From Polaribacter batillariae (lineage in GTDB: Bacteria; Bacteroidota; Bacteroidia; Flavobacteriales; Flavobacteriaceae), in NCBI RefSeq assembly GCF_017498485.1, contig NZ_CP071795.1, positions 1,054,001 to 1,118,000 on the forward strand: a stretch of DNA of 64,000 bases. Direction: 5' to 3'. The position numbers and the translations under genes were made by a program. This document shows, piece by piece, positions 37,048-46,726 of this stretch (position 1 is its first letter; every line of letters starts with the position of its first letter). The notes beneath the pieces are model-generated. The model saw nothing but the letters and a program-made list of their open reading frames with translations. It was not told the origin of the DNA and ran no database searches.

Positions 37048-37677
37048 TTAAGGAATGTTTAAATACTTATGGGTCTGTAAAGAAATTTTCCATTTTGGGT
37101 TTTTCATCACATAATTTACAATTTCTTCGGTCATTTTTTCTTTTTTACTCCATTCGGGTTGTAAAAAAAGCTGGCATTTCTTGCCTACTTTTACAGCTTC
37201 TTGCTCCGCAAAATCAAAATCTGATTTGTTGTGGATAATCATTTTTAGCTCATCTGCTTCTCTGTAATTTTCTTTTAATGGTAGTTTTGTTTTTTTAGGC
37301 GAGAGACAAAACCAATCCCATTTTCCAGAAAACGAATACGCTCCAGAAGTTTCGATATGTGTTTTTATATGATTTTCTTGAAGTAGGTTTGTAATGTAAT
37401 CCATAGACCACATTAACGGTTCACCACCAGTAATTACAACCGTATTTGCGTACTTTTTTACGTTTTGCACAATTGTATCTGCTAAAGTTGGCGGGTGCAA
37501 ATCTGCGTTCCAACTTTCCTTTACATCACACCAATGGCAACCCACATCACAACCACCAACTCTAATAAAATAGGCTGCAGTTCCTGTATGAGAGCCTTCA
37601 CCTTGTATGGTGTAAAATTCTTCCATTAACGGAAGCATTATTCCTTTATCGATTAAATCCTGCGTTTTTTTGTCCAT
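37048..37677 (-). CDS. queE: 7-carboxy-7-deazaguanine synthase
   Basis: A 209-residue radical SAM enzyme of queuosine biosynthesis, converting 6-carboxytetrahydropterin to 7-carboxy-7-deazaguanine. The start contains LMEEFYTIQGEGSHTG. The iron-sulfur motif is CDVGCHWC (CxxxCxxC, about residues 44-51), followed by VVITGGEPLMW. The C-terminus has the QPEW and KWKISLQTHKYLNIP signatures of QueE. Its start lies 1 base from the stop of the ridA-like gene, so both are likely co-transcribed. Confidence 0.95.
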   Translation of the reverse strand: MDKKTQDLIDKGIMLPLMEEFYTIQGEGSHTGTAAYFIRVGGCDVGCHWCDVKESWNADLHPPTLADTIVQNVKKYANTVVITGGEPLMWSMDYITNLLQENHIKTHIETSGAYSFSGKWDWFCLSPKKTKLPLKENYREADELKMIIHNKSDFDFAEQEAVKVGKKCQLFLQPEWSKKEKMTEEIVNYVMKNPKWKISLQTHKYLNIP

Positions 37678-37678
37678 T

Positions 37679-38131
37679 TTACCTCTTTGCGGCTATTACT
37701 TCAATTTCTACATTTGCGCCAGCAACTAAATTGGCTGCAAAGGTAGTTCTTGCAGGTAAATTATCGGTAAAGAAAGTACGATAAATTGTATTCATTTTAG
37801 AAAAATCATCAATATTAGCTAAAATTACGGTGCATTTTACAACATCTTTTAATGTTAAATTGTGTTGTTTTAAAACAGCTTCAATATTTTCGAGAGTTTG
37901 TTTGGTTTCTGCTTCTATGCCTCCCCCAACAATTCTACCAGTCTTATGGTTTTTACCAATTTGTCCAGTTAAGAAATAGATGTTACCAACTTGCACAGCA
38001 TCTGAAAAAGGAACATTTTGCCTGCTTTTTTCGTGAGATTTGTGATGTTTTATAATAGAATTTAATTCGTTTTTGCAGGAAAAATTCATCAATAATAAAA
38101 AAAGAAATAAGATTTTTAAAGTAATTTTCAT
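37679..38131 (-). CDS. RidA family protein with lipoprotein signal
   Basis: About 150 residues. The start at 38131 (MKITLKILFLFLLLMNFSC) yields a lipoprotein signal; the longer reading from 38227 is rejected because a -7 box lies at 38151-38158. The RidA/YjgF domain is clear: PFSDAVQVGNIYFLTGQIG, ETKQTLENIEAVLKQHN and VKCTVILANIDDFSKMN. The end FAANLVAGANVEIEVIAAKR carries a shortened version of the C-terminal signature. The arginine that RidA uses to bind imino acids may be the one in LPARTTF. An exported RidA protein would act in the periplasm, where the usual enamine/imine deaminase role is not obvious. Confidence 0.85.
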   Translation of the reverse strand: MKITLKILFLFLLLMNFSCKNELNSIIKHHKSHEKSRQNVPFSDAVQVGNIYFLTGQIGKNHKTGRIVGGGIEAETKQTLENIEAVLKQHNLTLKDVVKCTVILANIDDFSKMNTIYRTFFTDNLPARTTFAANLVAGANVEIEVIAAKR

Positions 38132-38150
38132 AAAGTTTTGATTTTCAACA

Positions 38151-38158
38151 CAAATATA
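38151..38158 (-). promoter_or_regulatory. -7 promoter box for ridA-queE
   Basis: The minus strand reads TATATTTG, an exact TAnnTTTG match. Transcription would begin near 38147, about 16 bases before the ridA-like ATG. No -33 TTG is seen at 18-20 bases. Confidence 0.45.
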
Positions 38159-38216
38159 AAAACAAATTATGTGAAATATTTTTACTTGTAAGTACTTAAA
38201 AATCAAATGTATTTTG

Positions 38217-38224
38217 TAAATTTG
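38217..38224 (+). promoter_or_regulatory. -7 promoter box and long leader of rpsA
   Basis: TAAATTTG matches the -7 consensus. It predicts a leader of about 120 bases before the rpsA ATG. Within it ACAGATTT (38242-38249) can pair with AAATCTGT (38308-38315), so the leader could fold. Autoregulation by S1 would fit but is inferred. Confidence 0.5.
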
Positions 38225-38348
38225 CACTCCTTTTTACGAGAACAGATTTGTAAAAGGATTTAAAAACAATTATTTATAAAAACATCTCTTTGCGTTTTAA
38301 TCGTTAAAAATCTGTAAAACAATAAGATACAAAATTAATTTTAGACAC

Positions 38349-40190
38349 ATGTCTGAAGAAACAAAAAACACAGAAGAGCAAGTAGTTGCTACTGAAGTAC
38401 AAGAAACTGAAACAACAACTCCTGTTGTCGAAGAAAAAAAAGATCCAAAACAATTTTTAGCAGATTTTGACTGGCACAAATACGAACAAGGTATTGAGGC
38501 TGTTGATGAAGAAAAATTGCAAAATTTTGAAAAAGCATTAGAAGGAACTGTAGGTTTTGTAAACGAACGTGACGTTATTGAAGGAACAGTAATTAGAATT
38601 ACAGATAGAGATGCAATTATCGACATCAATTCTAAATCAGAAGGGGTTATTTCTTTAAACGAATTTCGTTACAACCAAGGTTTAAAAGAAGGAGATACAG
38701 TAGAGGTATTGGTTGACAAAAGAGAAGATTCTTCTGGTCAATTAGTATTGTCTCATAAAAAAGCAAGAGTAATTAAAGCTTGGGAAAGAGTGAATAATGC
38801 TCACGAAACTGGTGAAGTAGTAAACGGTTTTGTGAAGTGTAGAACTCGTGGTGGTATGATTGTAGATGTTTTTGGAATCGAAGCATTCTTACCAGGTTCT
38901 CAAATAGATGTAAAACCAATTAGAGATTACGACCAGTATGTAGAAAAAACAATGGAATTTAAAGTTGTAAAAATCAACCACGAATTTAAAAACGTTGTCG
39001 TTTCTCACAAAGCGCTTATCGAAGCAGATATCGAGTTACAGAAAAAAGAAATCATTGGCCAATTAGAAAAAGGACAAGTATTAGAAGGTGTTGTTAAAAA
39101 CATTACTTCTTATGGTGTGTTTGTAGATTTAGGTGGTGTAGATGGTTTAATACACATTACAGATTTATCTTGGTCTAGAATTAATCACCCTAATGAGGTT
39201 GTAGAATTAGATCAAAAATTAAACGTTGTAATTTTAGACTTTGATGATAACAAATCTAGAATTCAATTAGGTTTAAAACAATTATCGGCACATCCTTGGG
39301 AAGCTTTAGACGACACTTTAAAAGTGGGTGATAAAGTAACAGGAGAAGTGGTTGTTTTAGCAGATTATGGTGCATTTGTAGAAGTAGAACAAGGTGTAGA
39401 AGGGTTAATTCACGTTTCGGAAATGTCTTGGTCAACACACTTACGTTCTGCACAAGATTTCGTAAAAGTTGGAGATAAAGTAGAAGCACAAGTGTTAACT
39501 TTAGATAGAGAAGACCGTAAAATGTCTTTAGGTATCAAACAATTACACCCAGATCCTTGGACAGATATTACCTCTAAATACCCTATAGGTTCTACACATA
39601 CAGGAACTGTAAGAAATTACACGAACTTTGGTGTGTTTGTAGAATTAGAAGAAGGTATTGATGGTTTGGTATATATTTCTGATTTATCTTGGACGAAGAA
39701 AATCAAACATCCGTCAGATTTTGTAACTGTTGGAGACAAGTTAGAAGTACAAGTATTAGAGTTAGATGTAGAAAACAGAAAGTTAAACTTAGGTCATAAG
39801 CAAACACAAGAAAATCCTTGGGATGCGCATGAAGCTACCTACACAATCGGTTCTATACACGAAGGTACTGTTAAAGAAAAAAACGATAAAGGAGCTGTGG
39901 TAACTTTTGCTGATGGCGTAGAAGGTTTTGCACCAACTCGTTTCTTAGAAAAAGAAGACGGTTCTAAATTAGAAAAAGGAGATACAGTAAAGTTTATTGT
40001 AATGGAATTTTCTAAAGAATACAGACGAGTAGTTGTTTCTCATACTTCAATTTTTAAAGAAGAAGAAAAAAGAAACATCAAAGCTGCCGCTAAAAAATCT
40101 GCAGATGCAGAAAAAACAACTTTTGGAGACATTGGTGGTTTAGCAGCACTTAAAGAAAAAATGGAAGCTGGCGCGAAAAAGAAGAAGTAA
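38349..40190 (+). CDS. rpsA: 30S ribosomal protein S1
   Basis: A 613-residue ribosomal protein that binds mRNA during initiation. An acidic N-terminal extension (residues 1-35, rich in E and T) precedes six S1 OB-fold repeats. Repeats are recognised by VEGTVIRITDRDAIIDI, VKNITSYGVFVDLGGVDGLIH, VVLADYGAFVEVEQGVEGL, TVRNYTNFGVFVELEEGI and TVKEKNDKGAVVTFADGV. The C-terminus is lysine-rich. A strong terminator follows 52 bases after the stop. Confidence 0.96.
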   Translation: MSEETKNTEEQVVATEVQETETTTPVVEEKKDPKQFLADFDWHKYEQGIEAVDEEKLQNFEKALEGTVGFVNERDVIEGTVIRITDRDAIIDINSKSEGVISLNEFRYNQGLKEGDTVEVLVDKREDSSGQLVLSHKKARVIKAWERVNNAHETGEVVNGFVKCRTRGGMIVDVFGIEAFLPGSQIDVKPIRDYDQYVEKTMEFKVVKINHEFKNVVVSHKALIEADIELQKKEIIGQLEKGQVLEGVVKNITSYGVFVDLGGVDGLIHITDLSWSRINHPNEVVELDQKLNVVILDFDDNKSRIQLGLKQLSAHPWEALDDTLKVGDKVTGEVVVLADYGAFVEVEQGVEGLIHVSEMSWSTHLRSAQDFVKVGDKVEAQVLTLDREDRKMSLGIKQLHPDPWTDITSKYPIGSTHTGTVRNYTNFGVFVELEEGIDGLVYISDLSWTKKIKHPSDFVTVGDKLEVQVLELDVENRKLNLGHKQTQENPWDAHEATYTIGSIHEGTVKEKNDKGAVVTFADGVEGFAPTRFLEKEDGSKLEKGDTVKFIVMEFSKEYRRVVVSHTSIFKEEEKRNIKAAAKKSADAEKTTFGDIGGLAALKEKMEAGAKKKK

Positions 40191-40241
40191 TTCTTTATAC
40201 TGAACTTGTTTTCAGTATCTCAGTAAAAGTTTATAATATCT

Positions 40242-40272
40242 AAAAACCGATGCAAATTGCATCGGTTTTTTT
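40242..40272 (+). terminator. Intrinsic terminator of rpsA
   Basis: AAAAACCGATGCAA and its complement TTGCATCGGTTTTT form a tight hairpin ending in a run of seven T. It lies 52 bases after the rpsA stop. Confidence 0.85.
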
Positions 40273-40375
40273 ATGCCCTGATTTTTTTTTCAAAAAAAAC
40301 TAAAAACTGCAACTGGCTAATCATTCCAGTTTTTTTGAGTCTTTTAACGAGCTTGAATTTATCTTAATCACCATC

Positions 40376-40440
40376 CAAAAAGATATCTTTTTTTGCCAAA
40401 AAAGCAAAAAGATGCCATTGCAATCTTTAACACGATTCCG
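40376..40440 (-). repeat. Dispersed hairpin element, copy 2 (AGATTG...GCATC type)
   Basis: Read on the minus strand this stretch gives AGATTGCAATGGCATC, then TTTTTGCTTTTTTGGCAAAAA, matching the copy at 36944-37041 in order and spacing, with several substitutions. It lies in the 397-base gene-free spacer between rpsA and the next gene. Confidence 0.6.
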
Positions 40441-40497
40441 TAAAATTTAAAAAACAATTCGTAAAAGTTATAAAAATTTGTCCAGAATTCCACAAAT

Positions 40498-40544
40498 GAG
40501 TCCAGAATTTCCTAAAATCGAGAAATTCTGGACTCTTGTTTTTT
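40498..40544 (+). terminator. Strong hairpin with T-run upstream of the 205-residue protein gene
   Basis: GAGTCCAGAATTTC (40498-40511) pairs perfectly with GAAATTCTGGACTC (40522-40535), followed by TTGTTTTTT. It lies between the rpsA terminator and the next start codon at 40588. A partial copy of the left arm, GTCCAGAATT, occurs at about 40480-40489 and could compete for pairing. It is either the end of a small transcript or an attenuator of the downstream gene. Confidence 0.65.
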
Positions 40545-40587
40545 ATTGAAGAAATAATTTTGACGTATTAATTTTAAATACATCATC

Positions 40588-41205
40588 ATGAAAAAAATAA
40601 TTTTATTCGGTCTTATTTTAATTGTATCAATAAACATCAATTCACAAGAAAACAACCTATTCGAAGAAAACCCAAAAATTAAAGCAGGAGTTGGTTTATT
40701 TATTCCACAAGGAGAATTGACAAAATATTTTGGCACTTCGCCTTATTTTGAAATAAGTTCCGATTTTCCATTCTTTAAAAAAGACATTTTCGGAATAGGC
40801 TTGCAATTTGCAGTTCCAACGCAAAAAAAAGAATTTACTTATCGAAGAACTATAGATACTTTAAAAGCAAAAAGCACTTTTATGGCAAATATTGTATTTT
40901 ATTTAAAGAAGAATATTTTAGAAAAGTCAAAAACAGTTATAAATTTTAGGTTCGGTATTGGAGCATCTGGAATTCAAACAAATGCTAGAAATCCTTTCTA
41001 TACTGGCAAAGAAGACGAAGATAAATATGAAATGATTTCTTCTATACTAATGAATCCTTCTTTAGAATTTGTAAAGAAGCTAAAAAACAAAACTGAACTT
41101 ACAATTGCTTTAGGAGCACAATATTCGCCTTATAAAATTGAAGGTGCAGTAAAAGAAGATATTGGCAGTTTTGCGATTACACCAAAAATGTTATTTACAT
41201 TTTAA
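40588..41205 (+). CDS. Predicted outer membrane beta-barrel protein, unknown function
   Basis: A 205-residue protein with a signal peptide (IILFGLILIVSININSQ). Alternating strands such as KAGVGLFIPQGEL, IGLQFAVPTQKKEF and VINFRFGIGASGIQT and a final SFAITPKMLFTF suggest a small outer membrane barrel. No named family is recognised. A strong hairpin upstream may control its expression. The CDP-alcohol phosphatidyltransferase gene follows after 33 bases. Confidence 0.6.
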   Translation: MKKIILFGLILIVSININSQENNLFEENPKIKAGVGLFIPQGELTKYFGTSPYFEISSDFPFFKKDIFGIGLQFAVPTQKKEFTYRRTIDTLKAKSTFMANIVFYLKKNILEKSKTVINFRFGIGASGIQTNARNPFYTGKEDEDKYEMISSILMNPSLEFVKKLKNKTELTIALGAQYSPYKIEGAVKEDIGSFAITPKMLFTF

Positions 41206-41238
41206 TTAAAAACTTCCGAGTAATTAAAAAATAAACTT

Positions 41239-41850
41239 ATGAAACTTAAATTAAATATACCACAACAACTCATTTTATTCAGATTTCTATTAGCTCCTAT
41301 AATTTTATGCCTTGCTTATTTTATTGGAGAATCCTCAAAACCAATCATTTTAATTTTAATGTATTTAGGTTTAATTTCCGATATTTTAGATGGAATTATT
41401 GCAAGGAAACAAGAAATTTCGTCAGAAAAACTAAGGAGATTAGACAGCCAAACAGATATGGTTTTTTGGCTCTCAATTGGTTTTGCAACTTGGATTTTAT
41501 ATCCGAATTTAATCAAAGAAAACTCTATTGCAATATGGTCTATTCTTATTATGGAAATTGCTTGTTATGTAATTAGTTATTTAAAATTTGGTAAAGAAAC
41601 TTGTACCCACGCATTTCTATCTAAAATTTGGGGACTCACATTATTGATTGCTTTTACCTCTTTAATAGGTTTTAATTACGCAGGAATTCCATTTTATTTA
41701 GCAATTATTTTTGGTTTAATTTCTCATATTGATGTAATTTTAATCATTCTAATTCTTCCTAAATGGACGCACGATATTCCAAGTGCTTACCACGCGTATT
41801 TAATCAGAAAAAAGAAAGGTTTTAAGAAGAATATACTCTTAAATAGTTAA
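41239..41850 (+). CDS. CDP-alcohol phosphatidyltransferase family membrane protein
   Basis: A 203-residue polytopic membrane enzyme of the CDP-alcohol phosphatidyltransferase family, which joins CDP-diacylglycerol (or a similar CDP-alcohol) to an alcohol. The signature is DILDGIIARKQE followed by RRLDSQTDMVFW, giving the four aspartates of D-x2-DG-x2-AR-x(8)-G-x3-D-x3-D. The second glycine of the motif is replaced by leucine. About six hydrophobic helices are visible. The alcohol substrate is not determined. Confidence 0.85.
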   Translation: MKLKLNIPQQLILFRFLLAPIILCLAYFIGESSKPIILILMYLGLISDILDGIIARKQEISSEKLRRLDSQTDMVFWLSIGFATWILYPNLIKENSIAIWSILIMEIACYVISYLKFGKETCTHAFLSKIWGLTLLIAFTSLIGFNYAGIPFYLAIIFGLISHIDVILIILILPKWTHDIPSAYHAYLIRKKKGFKKNILLNS

Positions 41851-42025
41851 ACTTCTAAAATTTTAAGCACAAAAATTAAAGATATAAGCAATTACGCTGT
41901 TTTCGGTTTTTAAAAACTAATTCAAAATTTAAAAAATCGAAAATAAAATCATTTTTAAGCGATTTAAGACACTTTCTTGTTTTTAACAAATGTTGATAAT
42001 TTTAGAACTAAATCGCTAAAAACAC

Positions 42026-42055
42026 TTGAAAAATACACTAAAAATTGTAAATTTG
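42026..42055 (+). promoter_or_regulatory. Promoter of gyrB
   Basis: TTG (42026-42028) is followed after 19 bases by TAAATTTG (42048-42055), a full match to the Bacteroidota -33/-7 promoter. The predicted leader is about 60 bases. Confidence 0.7.
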
Positions 42056-42104
42056 AGTTTACAAAATTCGTTTTTTAAGACGAGTTTTATCAACCTAAAA
42101 ATAA

Positions 42105-44057
<1,953 letters not shown>

Positions 44058-44085
44058 TTTATTCTTCATAAATAATTAAAGCACC

Positions 44086-44228
44086 AAAAGAGGCTGACTT
44101 AAAAGTTTTAGAATTTGTCATTTCGACTGTAATGGAGAAATCTTATTTATTGAATTTCAATATTTTAGATCTTTCGACATCACTCAAAATAACAGCTAAA
44201 TTTATTTTTAAGACAGTCTCTTTTTTTT
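44086..44228 (+). repeat. Dispersed element with terminal inverted repeats, copy B
   Basis: A 143-bp element fills the larger part of the 307-base spacer after gyrB. Its ends AAAAGAGGCTGAC (44086-44098) and GACAGTCTCTTTT (44212-44224) are inverted with 11 of 13 matches, and a T-run follows. The core at 44114-44142 is identical in sense to the core of the other two copies. Next to gyrB it may serve as a terminator. Confidence 0.78.
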
Positions 44229-44364
44229 GTACCTATAATTAGGTATTTTTCCCTTTTTTTACCCCTAAGAAGCCTCAAATATTAAATTTATTAACATAAT
44301 TTTATATATTCGCTACATATATATCCCCTTATTCAACTAAATAACACTAACCAAACCACACAAA

Positions 44365-45420
44365 ATGAAAAAATCTATTTTAATTTTTATGGGTGTATTC
44401 GCCCTAGTTTTTAATGCAAAAGCACAGGATGGTTTCGAAAATATCCTATTTGCCGATTTATCAGACGCTAACGAGCTTACAAAAGGATACTTAACACCTG
44501 CTGCAGAAGCCTTAATTTTTGGAATGAGTAATGGCTGGTATCATACTGCTAAGGTTCACAAGCCATTTGGCTTTGACATTGCAATTGGAGGTAATTTTTC
44601 TTTCGCAGGCGATAACCAAAATAACTTCGACATTAACTCTTTAAAACTTTCTAATAAAATCACTAAAAACCCATCTACTTCTCCTACTATTTTTGGAAAA
44701 GGTGCAGCTGCTGTTAATGCCTTTGAGGTAACGATACCTGCAAATTCAGACCCAAATATTAATGGAGGAACTCATCCTGAATTAAAAAGAAATTTTACAA
44801 TGCCAGATGGTTATAGAGATGAACTCCCACTTAATAGTGTTCCTACACCTGTAGTTCAACTAAGTCTTGGACTTCCCGCTAAATTCGAAGCAACACTAAG
44901 ATTCGTTCCTAATGTTGGTAGTAACGAAACCAAAGCTAATTTATTTGGTTTAGGCCTAAAAAAAGAAATTACAGATTGGTTTGGACCAATGGACAAAACC
45001 CCTCTTCATATTTCTTTGTTAGGAGCTTTTACCAACATGACCATTTCTCATAACATTAAAGACCCTAATGGAAATGATATTAATATTACAAATGGTTTAG
45101 CTGAATTAAAATTAAATTCTTACACTTTTCAAGCTTTAGCCTCTTTAAATTTTCCTATTATTAATTTATATGGAGGAGTTGGATATACTTCAGGTTCTTC
45201 TACTTTACGTTTGGCAGGAGAATACGATTTACAATATAGCGATGGTATTAATAATTATAATAGAACTTTAAAAGATCCTTTAACTTTAGATTATGATGCC
45301 AGTGGCTTTACAACAACAGTTGGCGCTAGACTAAGTTTAGGTTTTTTCAAAATATTTGGAGCTTATACTCTACAGCAATATAACACTGCTACTTTAGGAG
45401 TTGCAATTAGCATCAGATAA
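44365..45420 (+). CDS. Predicted outer membrane protein (DUF6588-like), unknown function
   Basis: A 351-residue protein with a signal peptide (ILIFMGVFALVFNAKAQ). The opening of the mature protein, LTKGYLTPAAEALIFGMSNGWYHTAKVH, resembles a family of flavobacterial proteins often listed as DUF6588. Later parts show barrel-like strands, for example FKIFGAYTLQQYNTATLGVAISIR at the end. No enzymatic residues are apparent. Two copies of a dispersed repeat bracket the gene in the same orientation, and no other gene shares this segment. Confidence 0.62.
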   Translation: MKKSILIFMGVFALVFNAKAQDGFENILFADLSDANELTKGYLTPAAEALIFGMSNGWYHTAKVHKPFGFDIAIGGNFSFAGDNQNNFDINSLKLSNKITKNPSTSPTIFGKGAAAVNAFEVTIPANSDPNINGGTHPELKRNFTMPDGYRDELPLNSVPTPVVQLSLGLPAKFEATLRFVPNVGSNETKANLFGLGLKKEITDWFGPMDKTPLHISLLGAFTNMTISHNIKDPNGNDINITNGLAELKLNSYTFQALASLNFPIINLYGGVGYTSGSSTLRLAGEYDLQYSDGINNYNRTLKDPLTLDYDASGFTTTVGARLSLGFFKIFGAYTLQQYNTATLGVAISIR

Positions 45421-45438
45421 AAAACATTAAAATTTAAC

Positions 45439-45578
45439 AAAAAAAGCTGTCTCGAAAGTATTAAAATTTGTCATTTCGACTGTAATGGGAGATCTTAATT
45501 ATTGATTTTTTAGTATTTTATATCTTTATACTTTGCTAAAAACAACAGTTAAATTTACTTTTGTGACAGCTTTTTTTT
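45439..45578 (+). repeat. Dispersed element with terminal inverted repeats, copy C
   Basis: A 140-bp element with perfect 13-bp terminal inverted repeats, AAAAAAAGCTGTC (45439-45451) and GACAGCTTTTTTT (45565-45577). The core at 45468-45494 carries TTTGTCATTTCGACTGTAAT as in the other copies. It lies 18 bases after the preceding stop codon, and its right end is a stem followed by eight T, so it could terminate transcription. Confidence 0.78.
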
Positions 45579-45656
45579 GCTTTAAATTAACTAAAACATC
45601 GTCTAAAAATCGTATTTTAGCAAACGATTATTCAACATAAATTAAAATTTAAAAAT

Positions 45657-46583
45657 ATGAAAGTTACAGTTGTTGGTGCAGGTGCAGTAGGTGCAAGTTG
45701 TGCAGAGTATATTGCCATTAAAAATTTTGCTTCGGAAGTGGTTTTATTAGATATTAAAGAAGGATATGCAGAAGGAAAAGCGATGGACTTAATGCAAACT
45801 GCTTCTTTAAATGGTTTTGATACGAAGATTACTGGAAGCACAAACGATTATTCTAAAACTGCAGATTCTAACATTTGTGTAATTACTTCTGGAATTCCAA
45901 GAAAACCTGGTATGACTCGTGAAGAATTAATTGGAATAAACGCAGGAATCGTAAAAACAGTTTCTTCAAACTTAATTGAGCATTCTCCAAATACAATTAT
46001 TATTGTGGTTTCTAATCCTATGGATACCATGACGTATTTAGTTCATAAAACTACAGGATTGCCAAAAAACAGAATTATTGGAATGGGTGGTGCATTAGAT
46101 TCTGCTCGTTTTAAATACAGGTTGGCAGAAGCTTTAGGCGCACCGATTTCTGACGTAGATGGAATGGTAATTGGTGGGCATTCAGACAAAGGAATGGTGC
46201 CTTTAACGAGGTTGGCAACAAGAAACTCTGTACCTGTTTCAGAATTTATTTCAGAGGAAAGGTTAAATCAAGTTAAGGAAGACACAAAAGTTGGTGGAGC
46301 AACATTAACTGGTTTATTAGGCACTTCTGCATGGTATGCTCCTGGAGCAGCTGTTAGTGGTTTGGTTCAGGCAATTGCTTGCGACCAAAAGAAAATTTAC
46401 CCTTGTTCTACTTTCTTAGAAGGCGAATATGGTTTAAATGATTTGTGTATTGGAGTTCCTGTTGTTTTAGGTAAAAACGGAATTGAAAGTATTGTAGAAA
46501 TCAATTTAAACGATGCAGAAAAAGCACACATGCAAGCGTCTGCAGAAGGCGTTTCTAAAACGAATGGATTGTTAGAATTATAA
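45657..46583 (+). CDS. mdh: Malate dehydrogenase
   Basis: A 308-residue NAD-dependent enzyme of the citric acid cycle, interconverting malate and oxaloacetate. The dinucleotide-binding loop is VVGAGAVGAS (residues 4-13). The substrate-binding arginines lie in IPRKPGMTREEL (about 81-92), the catalytic aspartate in GALDSARFKY (about 147) and the catalytic histidine in IGGHSDKGMVPL (about 172). It is of the lactate dehydrogenase-like MDH type common in Bacteroidota. A terminator follows after 37 bases. Confidence 0.96.
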   Translation: MKVTVVGAGAVGASCAEYIAIKNFASEVVLLDIKEGYAEGKAMDLMQTASLNGFDTKITGSTNDYSKTADSNICVITSGIPRKPGMTREELIGINAGIVKTVSSNLIEHSPNTIIIVVSNPMDTMTYLVHKTTGLPKNRIIGMGGALDSARFKYRLAEALGAPISDVDGMVIGGHSDKGMVPLTRLATRNSVPVSEFISEERLNQVKEDTKVGGATLTGLLGTSAWYAPGAAVSGLVQAIACDQKKIYPCSTFLEGEYGLNDLCIGVPVVLGKNGIESIVEINLNDAEKAHMQASAEGVSKTNGLLEL

Positions 46584-46620
46584 TAATTAATACTTAGCTT
46601 TTAATAAATAGTATAAATCC

Positions 46621-46653
46621 AACTCTTTCAAAATCTTGAAAGAGTTGTTTTTT
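46621..46653 (+). terminator. Intrinsic terminator of mdh
   Basis: AACTCTTTCA (46621-46630) pairs with TGAAAGAGTT (46637-46646) around a 6-base loop, followed by GTTTTTTT. Confidence 0.85.
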
Positions 46654-46699
46654 TACTCGTGTTTTTATCAATATTTAAGAAATTTTAAAATTCAATATG

Positions 46700-46707
46700 T
46701 ATGTTTG
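46700..46707 (+). promoter_or_regulatory. -7 promoter box for recQ
   Basis: TATGTTTG matches TAnnTTTG exactly. Transcription would start near 46711, about 16 bases before the TTG start of recQ. This supports the non-ATG start, because no ATG lies between the box and the conserved N-terminus. Confidence 0.55.
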
Positions 46708-46726
46708 TGTTTAAATTGTCCATAAA

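Noticed and set aside
36966..37238. A 90-codon forward open frame after cmk
   Set aside because: It begins within a hairpin repeat and continues antisense to queE.
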